A DNA stretch of 17,049 nucleotides from CAUPWF01 sp964367905 (GTDB lineage Bacteria > Bacillota > Clostridia > Lachnospirales > Lachnospiraceae). The translations under genes were made by a program, and so were the position numbers. Positions 6,171 to 14,111 of this stretch are shown in pieces. Positions within the stretch are counted from its first letter, which is position 1. Every line of letters begins with the position of its first letter. The stretch spans positions 1 through 17,049 of the forward strand of contig CAYIZP010000051.1 in the NCBI GenBank assembly GCA_964367905.1, written 5' to 3'. The notes beneath the pieces were generated by a model. That model was given only the letters and a program-made list of their open reading frames with translations, ran no database searches and was not told the origin of the DNA.

Positions 6171-9116
6171 ATGCCCCGAATTATTACACAAGTAGACCGA
6201 GTAATCGGTAATTATGAAGAGATCTTTGTTTTCTCCATAGATGCTAGCTTCAATGGTGTTGAGGGAAGTATTTCATCCGCTGAAATCCGTCTCTTTATAC
6301 CAGAGTTTTTTACTGTTTTCCCAGGTGATATCCAAAAGCCTTTTATCGATTTTCGCGAAGAAGTTGTCCCAGGCGGAGCAAACTATATCTTTGACTTAGG
6401 CAGTATCGAGGATTTAGGAATTGCCGTTCGCCTAGGAATTGGACTTCTCTATCGGACGAGTGCATTGAACGGAACTTCTTATGTCATGACTTCCGAATTA
6501 TGGATCAATGGTGTGAAGAACACCGAATCTCAAAGTGAGTCCATTACCCTACAAGCAATCCCAAGATTTGAACTGTCACGAGAACAAGTTCTACCAAGCG
6601 TCGATGTAGCTCCTGGGGGAGTTGTTTTTTATAGAGTTCAGTTAGAAAATTTTGGCGACCTAGGAAGCGAAGTTCAAAATATTGTCATTCAATGCAACGG
6701 CGACATTGATCTGCAGATTGATCCCAGTTATCCCATAACAGGAAGAGATATTTCAAGCGGTGGATTCACAGACGCGTCAGCAGATGGAATTGTTGGAAGC
6801 GTGGAAAACAATCAAATCACCTTCTCCATTCCTCAATATCGTGGCACAGTCTACGAATTCATCTATCGCTGTATATTAAGCGATGACATCTTAATTGGAA
6901 GTGAAATCAATACGACTATCACATGGGATATTGACAGTATTCCCCAAGAACCTGATATCGCTACATTAGCCTTGGGTGATCCTCTATACGATGCAGCAAT
7001 CTCTGTCTATGGTCCGGACTATACCCTCCCCAATGAGAGGATTATATATGAATTAAACTTGCACAATACCGGAAATCAGAGGCTACAAACCGTGGTCTTC
7101 GAAATGAATTTACCAAACGATGTGCAGTATGACACCTATACTACCGGGACATTTCATATTAGAGCAATCAAGCAAGATATCGACGCTCCCTATACCATTC
7201 GCTACACTACTATCAATGGGCAAGCGGACATTTTAGGAACCTTTAATACCTCTATCAATTCCATTGTGGACTTGTCTGCTCTAATAGGAGGAGACGACAA
7301 CCTTTCGAGTCTAACAATTGAGCTAGCCTCTATTGATATCGGAGTAAGAAACAAAATTTCACCAGCAATTCGTGGAACTGTAACTAGCAATGCACCTCTC
7401 GCAACCACACTGTTAAATCGCTTTCAAATGACATGGCTAGAGAATGGGGCTACAATAAATAGAAACGGCAACCAATCTGCTGTAGTCGAAGATATCTGTG
7501 TCCTAAATCCATTGTTTTCACAATCTGTAAATGGAAGTCCGATCAGACCAGGCCAAACATTGCGATATACTATTGGCGCCTCTTGTTATAACTCCAGATT
7601 AAATACGCCAACACTCGCCATATTGCTTCCTGAAGAATTAGAATTTATCGGAAATGAAAGCATAGCATACAATGAAGTTTTTAATACACAGCTTCAACCC
7701 TTATTGCCATTTCCAACTGTCATCGAAGACTTCACTGACAAGAAAGAAACCCTAGTATCTTTCATATTTTCTGATGAATTTTCATTTAACTTGACTCAGA
7801 AATCGATTCTACGAATCAGCTTTGATGTCAAAGTAATACCAGGAGCAAAAGGAAGTATCACTACAACCGGGATACTAAATTCCATGGAAAGCAGAACTGA
7901 GATACCTTCAGATATTTCCATTTACGAAGATGTTGATAATATAGCATTTGATGAATCGGTAAGCACCTTCTATGCTCAAGCTCCCCTCATTTCCAACGCT
8001 ATTCTTTTCTTCGTCAGTACGAGTAGTAACAAAAAAGTTCGCGGATTATTAGATACCGAGTATACAGAGGAGCCTCTCATCGGGTCTACAATCAGTGGTG
8101 GTAGCATTGACTATAAAATCCAAATTAGGAATATTGGAAATGCAGATTTAGAGTCCATTGAAGTGGTAGATATCTTGCCCTACAGAGGCGATACTGGTGT
8201 CATCGAGACTGGAACACCGCGTAACAGCCAATACCCTATCTATAACCTCAGTGAGGTTGTAGCCCGTATCACTGATGATTCAGGCTCAATAAAAGAAGAT
8301 GTAGCATTTGATATCTATTATTCTACAAGTCGAGACCCTATTCGTTTTGGCGGAAACTTCGACCTTATCGGCACCGATGATAACTGGAGTCTTGAACCTC
8401 CTGAAGACCTAACTTCAACACAGGCGATCAAGGTGAAAACATTGGATAGTCTTCTACTACCAAACCAAAGTCTAGAGTTATTCATCAAAGCCATTGCACC
8501 AAATAATGTTCCAGCTGATTTCGTGGCATGGAATACATTTGCAGCTGATGTTTCATATTTTGATTTCAATGGCACACTGCAACATATGCTTGCCATTGAA
8601 CCTGAAAAAGTTGGAATTCGTATTCGCGAAAATCCTACAGATAAGGGAATGATTACCGGATTTGTATGGTTGGATGAGAATCGAAATGGTTTATACGAAG
8701 ATACAGAGACTAGGTTAAATGATGTTGGAGTGGTGTTATACGACGACATGGGGCAACCACTTCAAGCCACATTCACAACTACCACCTTCGATGAAAAAAT
8801 CGGATATTACTCCTTCAACAATCTCGACTATGGAATTTATCGTATTCGATTCTTCATCGATACCATTCATTACAGATTTACTAGGCAAGAACCAGATTTT
8901 CAAAATGGTAACTTGGCAGATTTCAAAGGAATCGTACCATTATTCAATCTAACAGAAGAAACAGACCAGCAAACAATCATCGCAGGCATTGTTCCAAAAA
9001 AAGCTGCCTACGATATCGAAACCGTCTTAAAAATGAATCGTCAGGCACGCAGTACCGTCAGAAATGTACTTTATAGTCAAATGCTATTAGAAGAACGCTT
9101 GAGCGATATCAAATAG
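6171..9116 (+). CDS. Large repeat protein with DUF11-like and SdrD B-like domains
   Basis: A 981-aa protein starting MPRIITQVDR after GAGGAAGTGAGG. There is no signal peptide, LPxTG, SLH domain or membrane helix. After an N-terminal beta-rich domain (about 1-125) come successive segments of the DUF11 style, with the pattern Gly-x-x-hydrophobic-Tyr-x-hydrophobic-x-Asn-x-Gly then a DxLP/NLP turn. They begin near residues 145 (PGGVVFYRVQLENFGDLGSE), 280 (NERIIYELNLHNTGNQ), 460 (PGQTLRYTIGASC) and 640 (GGSIDYKIQIRNIGNADLE). Residues about 827-925 form an SdrD B-like domain (GFVWLDENRNGLYED, then YYSFNNLDYGIYRI). The tail 956-977 (NRQARSTVRNVLYSQMLLEE) is an amphipathic helix. Such domains build surface stalks; lacking export signals, this one is more likely placed on the spore by the mother cell. 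It is the largest gene here and follows the 104-aa gene. Confidence 0.8.
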   Translation: MPRIITQVDRVIGNYEEIFVFSIDASFNGVEGSISSAEIRLFIPEFFTVFPGDIQKPFIDFREEVVPGGANYIFDLGSIEDLGIAVRLGIGLLYRTSALNGTSYVMTSELWINGVKNTESQSESITLQAIPRFELSREQVLPSVDVAPGGVVFYRVQLENFGDLGSEVQNIVIQCNGDIDLQIDPSYPITGRDISSGGFTDASADGIVGSVENNQITFSIPQYRGTVYEFIYRCILSDDILIGSEINTTITWDIDSIPQEPDIATLALGDPLYDAAISVYGPDYTLPNERIIYELNLHNTGNQRLQTVVFEMNLPNDVQYDTYTTGTFHIRAIKQDIDAPYTIRYTTINGQADILGTFNTSINSIVDLSALIGGDDNLSSLTIELASIDIGVRNKISPAIRGTVTSNAPLATTLLNRFQMTWLENGATINRNGNQSAVVEDICVLNPLFSQSVNGSPIRPGQTLRYTIGASCYNSRLNTPTLAILLPEELEFIGNESIAYNEVFNTQLQPLLPFPTVIEDFTDKKETLVSFIFSDEFSFNLTQKSILRISFDVKVIPGAKGSITTTGILNSMESRTEIPSDISIYEDVDNIAFDESVSTFYAQAPLISNAILFFVSTSSNKKVRGLLDTEYTEEPLIGSTISGGSIDYKIQIRNIGNADLESIEVVDILPYRGDTGVIETGTPRNSQYPIYNLSEVVARITDDSGSIKEDVAFDIYYSTSRDPIRFGGNFDLIGTDDNWSLEPPEDLTSTQAIKVKTLDSLLLPNQSLELFIKAIAPNNVPADFVAWNTFAADVSYFDFNGTLQHMLAIEPEKVGIRIRENPTDKGMITGFVWLDENRNGLYEDTETRLNDVGVVLYDDMGQPLQATFTTTTFDEKIGYYSFNNLDYGIYRIRFFIDTIHYRFTRQEPDFQNGNLADFKGIVPLFNLTEETDQQTIIAGIVPKKAAYDIETVLKMNRQARSTVRNVLYSQMLLEERLSDIK

Positions 9117-9129
9117 GGACAGGGATTTT

Positions 9130-9176
9130 TTCATTGGGGACGTAGTTTTTTGTCAAAAAACTACGTCCCCAATGAA
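9130..9176. repeat. REP-like 22-bp perfect palindrome
   Basis: The left arm (9130-9151) and right arm (9155-9176) pair over 22 bp around a GTC loop; the core is GGGGACGTAGTTTTTT. Neither strand has a T-run after the stem, so it is not a standard terminator. A related GGGACAGGGATTTTTTCA precedes it directly (9117-9134), like a degenerate direct copy. GGGGAC...GTCCCC palindromes of this style are a recurrent intergenic repeat type in Firmicutes. It carries the stop and last codons of the HAD gene. Confidence 0.8.
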
Positions 9177-9770
9177 CGCCTCCACCGCATCTCGCAACGC
9201 ATCACAATCTCCATCGAATACATATCCCTGTATTCCATTTCGCATGGCACCTTCTATATTTTCTTCCATATCATCAATAAAGAAACACTCCTCTGCCTTG
9301 AGATTAAATTTAGATAGTAATCGTTGATATATTTCATCATGTGGCTTTATCACACCCTCTAATGCACTAATCATCCTACCATCCATAATCCCAATCGCTG
9401 GAATATCATGACGATACACATCCTCCAAGCTAAATCCTGCATTTGATAACAAATATACTCGACAACCCTTGTCTTTTAATTTTTGCACAAGTTGACAATT
9501 CTCTGGAATCAACTCAATGTTTCGATACCAATTCACTAGGGCTAACCGTACTGGTTCCTGCAGATGAATCGGCAATCTTGGACACACTAAGTCTGCCAAA
9601 TCTTCTTCTCTGTATTCTCCCCAATCCATCCTAGCCCAGTCGCCAGAATCAAACACCTCTTTTATTACAAGTTTTCTATCATTTTCATCTTTTAAATAAG
9701 GAAAAAGCAATTTTTCCTTGTCAAAGTACATTAAAACGTTTCCCATATCAAATATTATATTTCGTACCAT
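9153..9770 (-). CDS. HAD-superfamily phosphatase (subfamily IA, YihX-like)
   Basis: A cytosolic hydrolase of 205 aa. Motif I is IIFDMGNV with nucleophile Asp8; the usual second Asp is Gly10, as in YihX-like members of this subfamily. Motif II is YLLSNA, motif III is the Lys in GVIKPHDEIY, and motif IV is FFIDDMEENI. The helical cap lies between motifs I and II. The start at 9770 is preferred because GGAG precedes it; ATG 9782 and TTG 9800 are in frame but lack a good site. Known relatives dephosphorylate small sugar or nucleotide phosphates; the substrate here is not determinable. The last residues FIGDVVF are encoded by the 22-bp palindrome, and the stop is in its loop, so the natural C-terminus may have been altered by that repeat. 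It follows the membrane-protein gene by 38 nt. Confidence 0.85.
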   Translation of the reverse strand: MVRNIIFDMGNVLMYFDKEKLLFPYLKDENDRKLVIKEVFDSGDWARMDWGEYREEDLADLVCPRLPIHLQEPVRLALVNWYRNIELIPENCQLVQKLKDKGCRVYLLSNAGFSLEDVYRHDIPAIGIMDGRMISALEGVIKPHDEIYQRLLSKFNLKAEECFFIDDMEENIEGAMRNGIQGYVFDGDCDALRDAVEAFIGDVVF

Positions 9771-9808
9771 TCGTTTCTCCATCTCTTGTTTTTTATACAA
9801 TCTTTCAT

Positions 9809-10402
9809 CTAGTCTTTAGAAATTCCAATCAAAGCACCAATTGTAGTTGAGATAAAATCTCGATACATCGATAAAGTAGCCACGGAAGAGTCACTCGGAA
9901 CAATGTAATGACTAAAGTTTCGAACCACAACCATAACAAGCAAACAAAAGATACATACACTTGCCAGTATAATAATTTGGTAGTTCAGTGGAATCTTTCG
10001 AAGCCTAGTCTCTTCTGTTTTTCCCACTTTAAACTGTATTTTTTGTTTTTCTTCTAAGTCAACTCCATTTGTAATTCTAGACTCCACACCTTCATTAGTG
10101 ATATCTGTACTGTCCACCTTAAAACCGACTGCATTTTGCTTATTAACTTCTTGTGTATCAGTTCCCCTCCCCTTTTTATTCATTACACTTTTTATTGACA
10201 CCACACTAATCAAATAACCGAAAATAGAGGTTAAAGAGGTTCGAAATACAATATCAATCTGTCCCAGCCCCTCTGAAACATCTGAAAAGAACAGGGACAG
10301 TGCCGACTGAAGTAAAAGTATAATGAAAATGGTTAGAATACATGTAAACGCGACACCTTTACTACTCACTTGTAATATCTTAGATTTCATCTCTGGTTTC
10401 AT
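9809..10402 (-). CDS. Small membrane protein, unknown function
   Basis: A 197-aa protein with hydrophobic segments at about 17-39, 52-71 and 141-163, and a mildly hydrophobic C-terminus (FISTTIGALIGISKD). The middle (about 73-138) is a polar loop rich in Asp, Glu, Lys and Thr. ATG 10402 is chosen because AAAGGTGG sits 8 nt upstream; a GTG at 10414 overlaps that site. I do not recognise a family. It lies between the PF09818-type ATPase (70 nt upstream) and the HAD gene, all on the minus strand, so co-transcription is possible but no functional link is visible. Confidence 0.75.
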   Translation of the reverse strand: MKPEMKSKILQVSSKGVAFTCILTIFIILLLQSALSLFFSDVSEGLGQIDIVFRTSLTSIFGYLISVVSIKSVMNKKGRGTDTQEVNKQNAVGFKVDSTDITNEGVESRITNGVDLEEKQKIQFKVGKTEETRLRKIPLNYQIIILASVCIFCLLVMVVVRNFSHYIVPSDSSVATLSMYRDFISTTIGALIGISKD

Positions 10403-10472
10403 CTTTCTCGCCACCTTTGGAATTTCTCACTTCATCTTATTGATATATATGGTGGTAGATGAAATGCTATGA

Positions 10473-12167
10473 CTACTTCAAACTCAAACCTCTATATCGA
10501 TTTAAGCACGCATATATCTCTTCCCGTCTCGGCACAACCAGATTGCCTGGCAAATCTCCTCTCACAATCCCATTCATCCCATGCTTTTCAATGATATTCA
10601 TTATCACTTCCACACAAGCAACAATGTCTTTCTGTCCATCAAACACCTTATCTTCCAAGTAGCACAAGATACTTCCTAGTGCGTTGGTCTGCTCTTGATC
10701 CACCAATTGATCCACCAAACGCAAGTCAATATATTCTTTGTTCAATGTGAATCCATCGGTTCCCATCGCCTTTGTCTTCACTCTGTCATTGCTCTTTAAT
10801 ATCGGACTAGACTTTGGAATACGCTTCCCTTTTTCTACATCTATCGAATCTAGGCATCGTTCATGGTTGGGATATTCAGAAGCAACTTCCTTGGCAAATG
10901 TAGTAATGTCCTTCGGCACATATTCATCCATTTGAATGATTCGATCTGCTATATGAAAATATGACCCGGAACTTCCAGCTACCATGATAGTAGAAACATT
11001 GAACTTTTGATGTAATTCTCTCGCGCGTTCTAGAAACGGAATAATCGGCTCCTTGTCATTGGCTATCACGCGCTTCATTAGTTCATCACGAACCATGAAA
11101 TTTGTAGCACTCGTATCCTCATCAATCAGTAGTGCACTTGTACCTGCCTCTATTGACTCTATGACAATTGCAGCTTGAGATGTACTACCACTTGCATCTT
11201 CTGTGAAGAATGATTTTGTATCTTTTTTATTCGGCAAGTTTCTGATGAATGGACTAATGTCCACTTTCTTAACCGAACGTCCGTCTTCTGCCTTTATCTT
11301 AATCGCACTCTCATCTGTAATCACATACTCTCTTCCATCTCCTGCAACATGGTTATATACCCCACGCTCTAACGCTTGTAGCACTGTAGATTTTCCGTGA
11401 TATCCACCTCCTACGATAAGCGTGATTCCCTTTTCAACTGCCATGCCCCGAATCTTACCTCTATATGGCAAATCTAATTCCACAGCAACACTTTCTGGAC
11501 TGATAAATGCAACCGCACCCTTCATCATGCCTTGCTTCACACCACTCTCTCTTGGAAGAATCGATCCATTCGCTATAAATGCCAACAAGTTCTGTTTTTT
11601 TAATGCTTGGCGAATTGCTTGCTGATCCACTGCCAAATGCATGACTTCTGCGACTTTCTTTTTATCCTGTCTAGCATAAACCAAAGCCCCGTCTACACAT
11701 TGTGGTAGAAACTCAAATAAAATCTTCCTTAACTCCTTGGCATTGATTGTTCTTCCATTTGCAGGGAAACCAACAAGAAATCGAACAATAATATCCCCAT
11801 TTCCAGCATGAATCTCACATCCTGTTCTCTCTAGTATTTCCTGCCCACATTTGGAAACCTGAATCACTCCACTCTTACCAGAACCTTTCGCCATATGGGA
11901 AAACCTAGCCGCTTGTCTATAGAAACACCTCAGCAAATAGTCTTGAAGTGCAACTCTCTTATATTTTTCATCATAAAGCTCAGATATAAAACCATTCTTT
12001 TCTCCCTTAATCCGAATGCTTAACCTAGACGGTGCTGCAAACGGATCTCCTTGCACATGTTCAATATTCAATTCGTAATTCGGAAATTGATACCTTCCTT
12101 TTGTTCCCTTGTATGCCGGATATCCTTTTCGATCAATTTGTCTTAATAGCTCATCTAATTTCTTCAT
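10473..12167 (-). CDS. Predicted ATPase of the ABC class (PF09818 type)
   Basis: A 564-aa soluble protein. The N-terminal half (about 1-240) carries the conserved start of this family (YQFPNYELNIEHVQGDPFAA, 26-45). The ATPase core has Walker A GGGYHGKST (253-261), a signature-like ASGSTSQA (325-332) and Walker B ALLIDEDTSATNF (345-357), followed by STIMVAGSSGSYFHIADRI (392-410) and a C-terminal helical domain. Length and motif order match the family. The trypanosome member MRB1590 binds RNA in mitochondrial editing complexes; the bacterial role is unknown to me. Its ATG follows the methyltransferase stop by 1 bp, so the two are translationally coupled, and the Shine-Dalgarno lies inside that gene. 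Confidence 0.9.
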   Translation of the reverse strand: MKKLDELLRQIDRKGYPAYKGTKGRYQFPNYELNIEHVQGDPFAAPSRLSIRIKGEKNGFISELYDEKYKRVALQDYLLRCFYRQAARFSHMAKGSGKSGVIQVSKCGQEILERTGCEIHAGNGDIIVRFLVGFPANGRTINAKELRKILFEFLPQCVDGALVYARQDKKKVAEVMHLAVDQQAIRQALKKQNLLAFIANGSILPRESGVKQGMMKGAVAFISPESVAVELDLPYRGKIRGMAVEKGITLIVGGGYHGKSTVLQALERGVYNHVAGDGREYVITDESAIKIKAEDGRSVKKVDISPFIRNLPNKKDTKSFFTEDASGSTSQAAIVIESIEAGTSALLIDEDTSATNFMVRDELMKRVIANDKEPIIPFLERARELHQKFNVSTIMVAGSSGSYFHIADRIIQMDEYVPKDITTFAKEVASEYPNHERCLDSIDVEKGKRIPKSSPILKSNDRVKTKAMGTDGFTLNKEYIDLRLVDQLVDQEQTNALGSILCYLEDKVFDGQKDIVACVEVIMNIIEKHGMNGIVRGDLPGNLVVPRREEIYACLNRYRGLSLK

Positions 12168-12168
12168 C

Positions 12169-12900
12169 TTAATTCCACTTTCCCTCTACTTTTTTTAAAA
12201 ATACATGATTAAAATATGCTATCTTGAGATATGCTTCATCTTTCATAAGCTTACTCTCGATCGCATACATTTTCTCCACCCAATCTTCACTTTTCTGAGT
12301 CTCACCACCATGCAAACTCGCAAGCACCCTTGCTCCCGATACCTTGTCAATCATCATCTTACCATCTAACCACTCTAGCAGATCCTGATTTTCATAATAT
12401 TTAATATCTCCAAATGCACTAGAATAAGAATACCCTCCATCAAGAAGCTTGCTAGCATCTGCTATATCATAATCCTGTACAACTGCCTGTATGATTCTTC
12501 CATTCTTATTATGCCTAACAATAGAGAGTACCCCATCATCTTTCAACAAACGCACCAACTCATCCAATATGGTTCTTGGATTCTCCAGAAATTCAAGAAC
12601 CAAATGACAAGTAATCACATCAAATGTCTGGTCGGGAATATCTGCTAATGCCGATAGGTCGCCATGAATTTGCTCAAATTTCTCTGATTTTTCACATGCA
12701 GCAATCATGTTTTCATCCAGCTCTAATGCTGTAACCTCGTTATTCTTAGCCAAAAAATTAGTGGTAAATGCAAATCCACTACCAAAATCTAGAATCTTCT
12801 TTCCTTGAAATTCTTCTAGTTGTCCAAAAATCTGTCTGTAAAACAATCTCCCTAATGGCGAGACTGTATAATCATAATATAGTTTCATATCGTTATCCAT
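12169..12900 (-). CDS. SAM-dependent methyltransferase (class I)
   Basis: A 243-aa Rossmann-type methyltransferase. Motif I is ILDFGSGFA (36-44). The acidic residue after strand 2 is in ALELDENM (58-65). HGDLSALADIPDQTFDVITC covers motifs II-III, with LVLEFL as the post-motif helix. The start ATG 12900 has TAGGAG 8 nt upstream; an in-frame ATG at 12924 lacks one. The substrate is unknown; the general fold is shared with small-molecule and tRNA methyltransferases. It heads the unit with the PF09818-type ATPase. A sigma-A promoter is seen at 12979-13007. Confidence 0.88.
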   Translation of the reverse strand: MDNDMKLYYDYTVSPLGRLFYRQIFGQLEEFQGKKILDFGSGFAFTTNFLAKNNEVTALELDENMIAACEKSEKFEQIHGDLSALADIPDQTFDVITCHLVLEFLENPRTILDELVRLLKDDGVLSIVRHNKNGRIIQAVVQDYDIADASKLLDGGYSYSSAFGDIKYYENQDLLEWLDGKMMIDKVSGARVLASLHGGETQKSEDWVEKMYAIESKLMKDEAYLKIAYFNHVFLKKVEGKWN

Positions 12901-12978
12901 ATTTGCTTCTCCTACTTCTCTCATTTACATGTGAATGTTCCATTCTATCAGCTACGTATAACTGCTTGAATAACTTCT

Positions 12979-13007
12979 ATTATAGCAAGGTTATTCGCAA
13001 CTCACAA
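12979..13007 (-). promoter_or_regulatory. Sigma-A promoter of the methyltransferase-ATPase unit
   Basis: On the minus strand: TTGTGA (13007-13002), 17-bp spacer, TATAAT (12984-12979). The -10 is perfect and the -35 has two mismatches. It predicts a start near 12972, about 70 nt before ATG 12900. It is back-to-back with the splB promoter. Confidence 0.6.
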
Positions 13008-13033
13008 CTTTTAGTCGACACAAATATTTGCTT

Positions 13034-13063
13034 GCATAAATTTAAAACAAAAAATCAATACTA
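13034..13063 (+). promoter_or_regulatory. Sigma-G-like promoter of splB
   Basis: GCATA (13034-13038), 18-bp spacer, AATACTA (13057-13063). The forespore sigma-G pattern is about GHATR-N18-CATAMTA, so there is one mismatch (first base of the -10). The predicted start near 13070 leaves about 19 nt before ATG 13089. splB of Bacillus subtilis is known to be sigma-G dependent, which supports the reading. Confidence 0.55.
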
Positions 13064-13088
13064 AAACAAAAATACTTGGAAGTGAACT

Positions 13089-14087
13089 ATGAACTTAAAT
13101 TATGATGCCGTTTATTATGAAAAATCAGCACTTACCTATCCACTTGGAGAGATGCTACAAGAAAAGTTTCGCCACCTAGAGTGGACAGAGATCGAATCTC
13201 ACAATCGAATCCAAGAGTTTACATCTTCTCCTAATAGAGATTTTACCAAGCTAAAGCAGCATCTCATTGTTGGGGTACGAAAGACTCATCGCTACACAGA
13301 GAACGAAAAGGTCTCTGATTGGCTTGTGCCTTTTACTTCGTCAGGCTGCCGCGCTATGTGTCTCTATTGCTACTTGGTCTGCAACTATAATAAATGTTCC
13401 TATATGCGTGTATTTGTGAACCGTGAGCAGATGTTGGAAAAGCTCTTGAAGAAAGACAGTTCCTACCAATCACCTAACACTTTCGAGATTGGAAGTAATA
13501 GTGATTTAGTTCTAGAGAACTTAATAACGAACAACCTGCCTTGGACCATAGAAACCTTTGCAGCACGAGGAAAGGGTTTCCTAACCTTTCCCACAAAATT
13601 CCATATGATAGAACCACTGCTAAACTTAAATCACCAAGGAAAAATCATATTTCGAATGAGTGTGAACCCAGAGTACATCATACAGAAAACTGAGTTTGGA
13701 ACCTCTCGTTTACGTGATCGAATTTACGCACTCAATCAAATCGCTGAAGCCGGATATCCCGTTGGTTTCTTAATTGCCCCTGTCATTCTCATAGAAAATT
13801 GGAAATTCCTTTATGGTGAATTAATCGACCAACTAGCCGCCCTTCTCTCTCCAAAGGTAAAGAAAACTGGCTTCATCGAAATCATCTTGATGACCTATAG
13901 CTATGTCCATCATGCAATCAATCAAGATGCTTTTCCCAATTGCATCCCTATATTTGATAAAGAATTAATGACTGGGCGCGGTAGGGGAAAATATGCATAT
14001 AAATCTTTTGCTAGAGAAGAGACCGCAAATTTTCTCCGCGAAAAAATTTCATCAACCTTAGGCATGAAAATCTTATATATCTCCTAG
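13089..14087 (+). CDS. splB: Spore photoproduct lyase (radical SAM)
   Basis: Repairs spore photoproduct (5-thyminyl-5,6-dihydrothymine) in DNA during germination, using a 4Fe-4S cluster and SAM. The 332-aa length is close to the roughly 340 aa of Bacillus SplB. Family landmarks: YYEKSALTYPLG near the N-terminus, LIVGVRKTHR (59-68), radical SAM CxxxCxxC at Cys87/Cys91/Cys94 (GCRAMCLYCYL) with the two flanking tyrosines Tyr93 and Tyr95, RVFVNREQML, and RFSINAD-like RMSVNPEYII. The Bacillus H-donor Cys141 (in FEASCTSD) aligns with Ser136 (FEIGSNSD); extra cysteines Cys98 and Cys103 follow the cluster motif instead. The start has GGAAGTG at 4 nt. It is followed after 24 nt by an FAD oxidoreductase. 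Confidence 0.93.
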   Translation: MNLNYDAVYYEKSALTYPLGEMLQEKFRHLEWTEIESHNRIQEFTSSPNRDFTKLKQHLIVGVRKTHRYTENEKVSDWLVPFTSSGCRAMCLYCYLVCNYNKCSYMRVFVNREQMLEKLLKKDSSYQSPNTFEIGSNSDLVLENLITNNLPWTIETFAARGKGFLTFPTKFHMIEPLLNLNHQGKIIFRMSVNPEYIIQKTEFGTSRLRDRIYALNQIAEAGYPVGFLIAPVILIENWKFLYGELIDQLAALLSPKVKKTGFIEIILMTYSYVHHAINQDAFPNCIPIFDKELMTGRGRGKYAYKSFAREETANFLREKISSTLGMKILYIS

Positions 14088-14111
14088 TTCAAGGAGTTGG
14101 AAAGGAAAACC

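Noticed and set aside
10259..10300. CTGTCCC...GGGACAG inverted repeat inside the small membrane-protein gene, similar to the GGGACAG near 9117
   Set aside because: Only 7-8 bases are shared and it is embedded in ordinary-looking coding sequence; chance is the simpler explanation.
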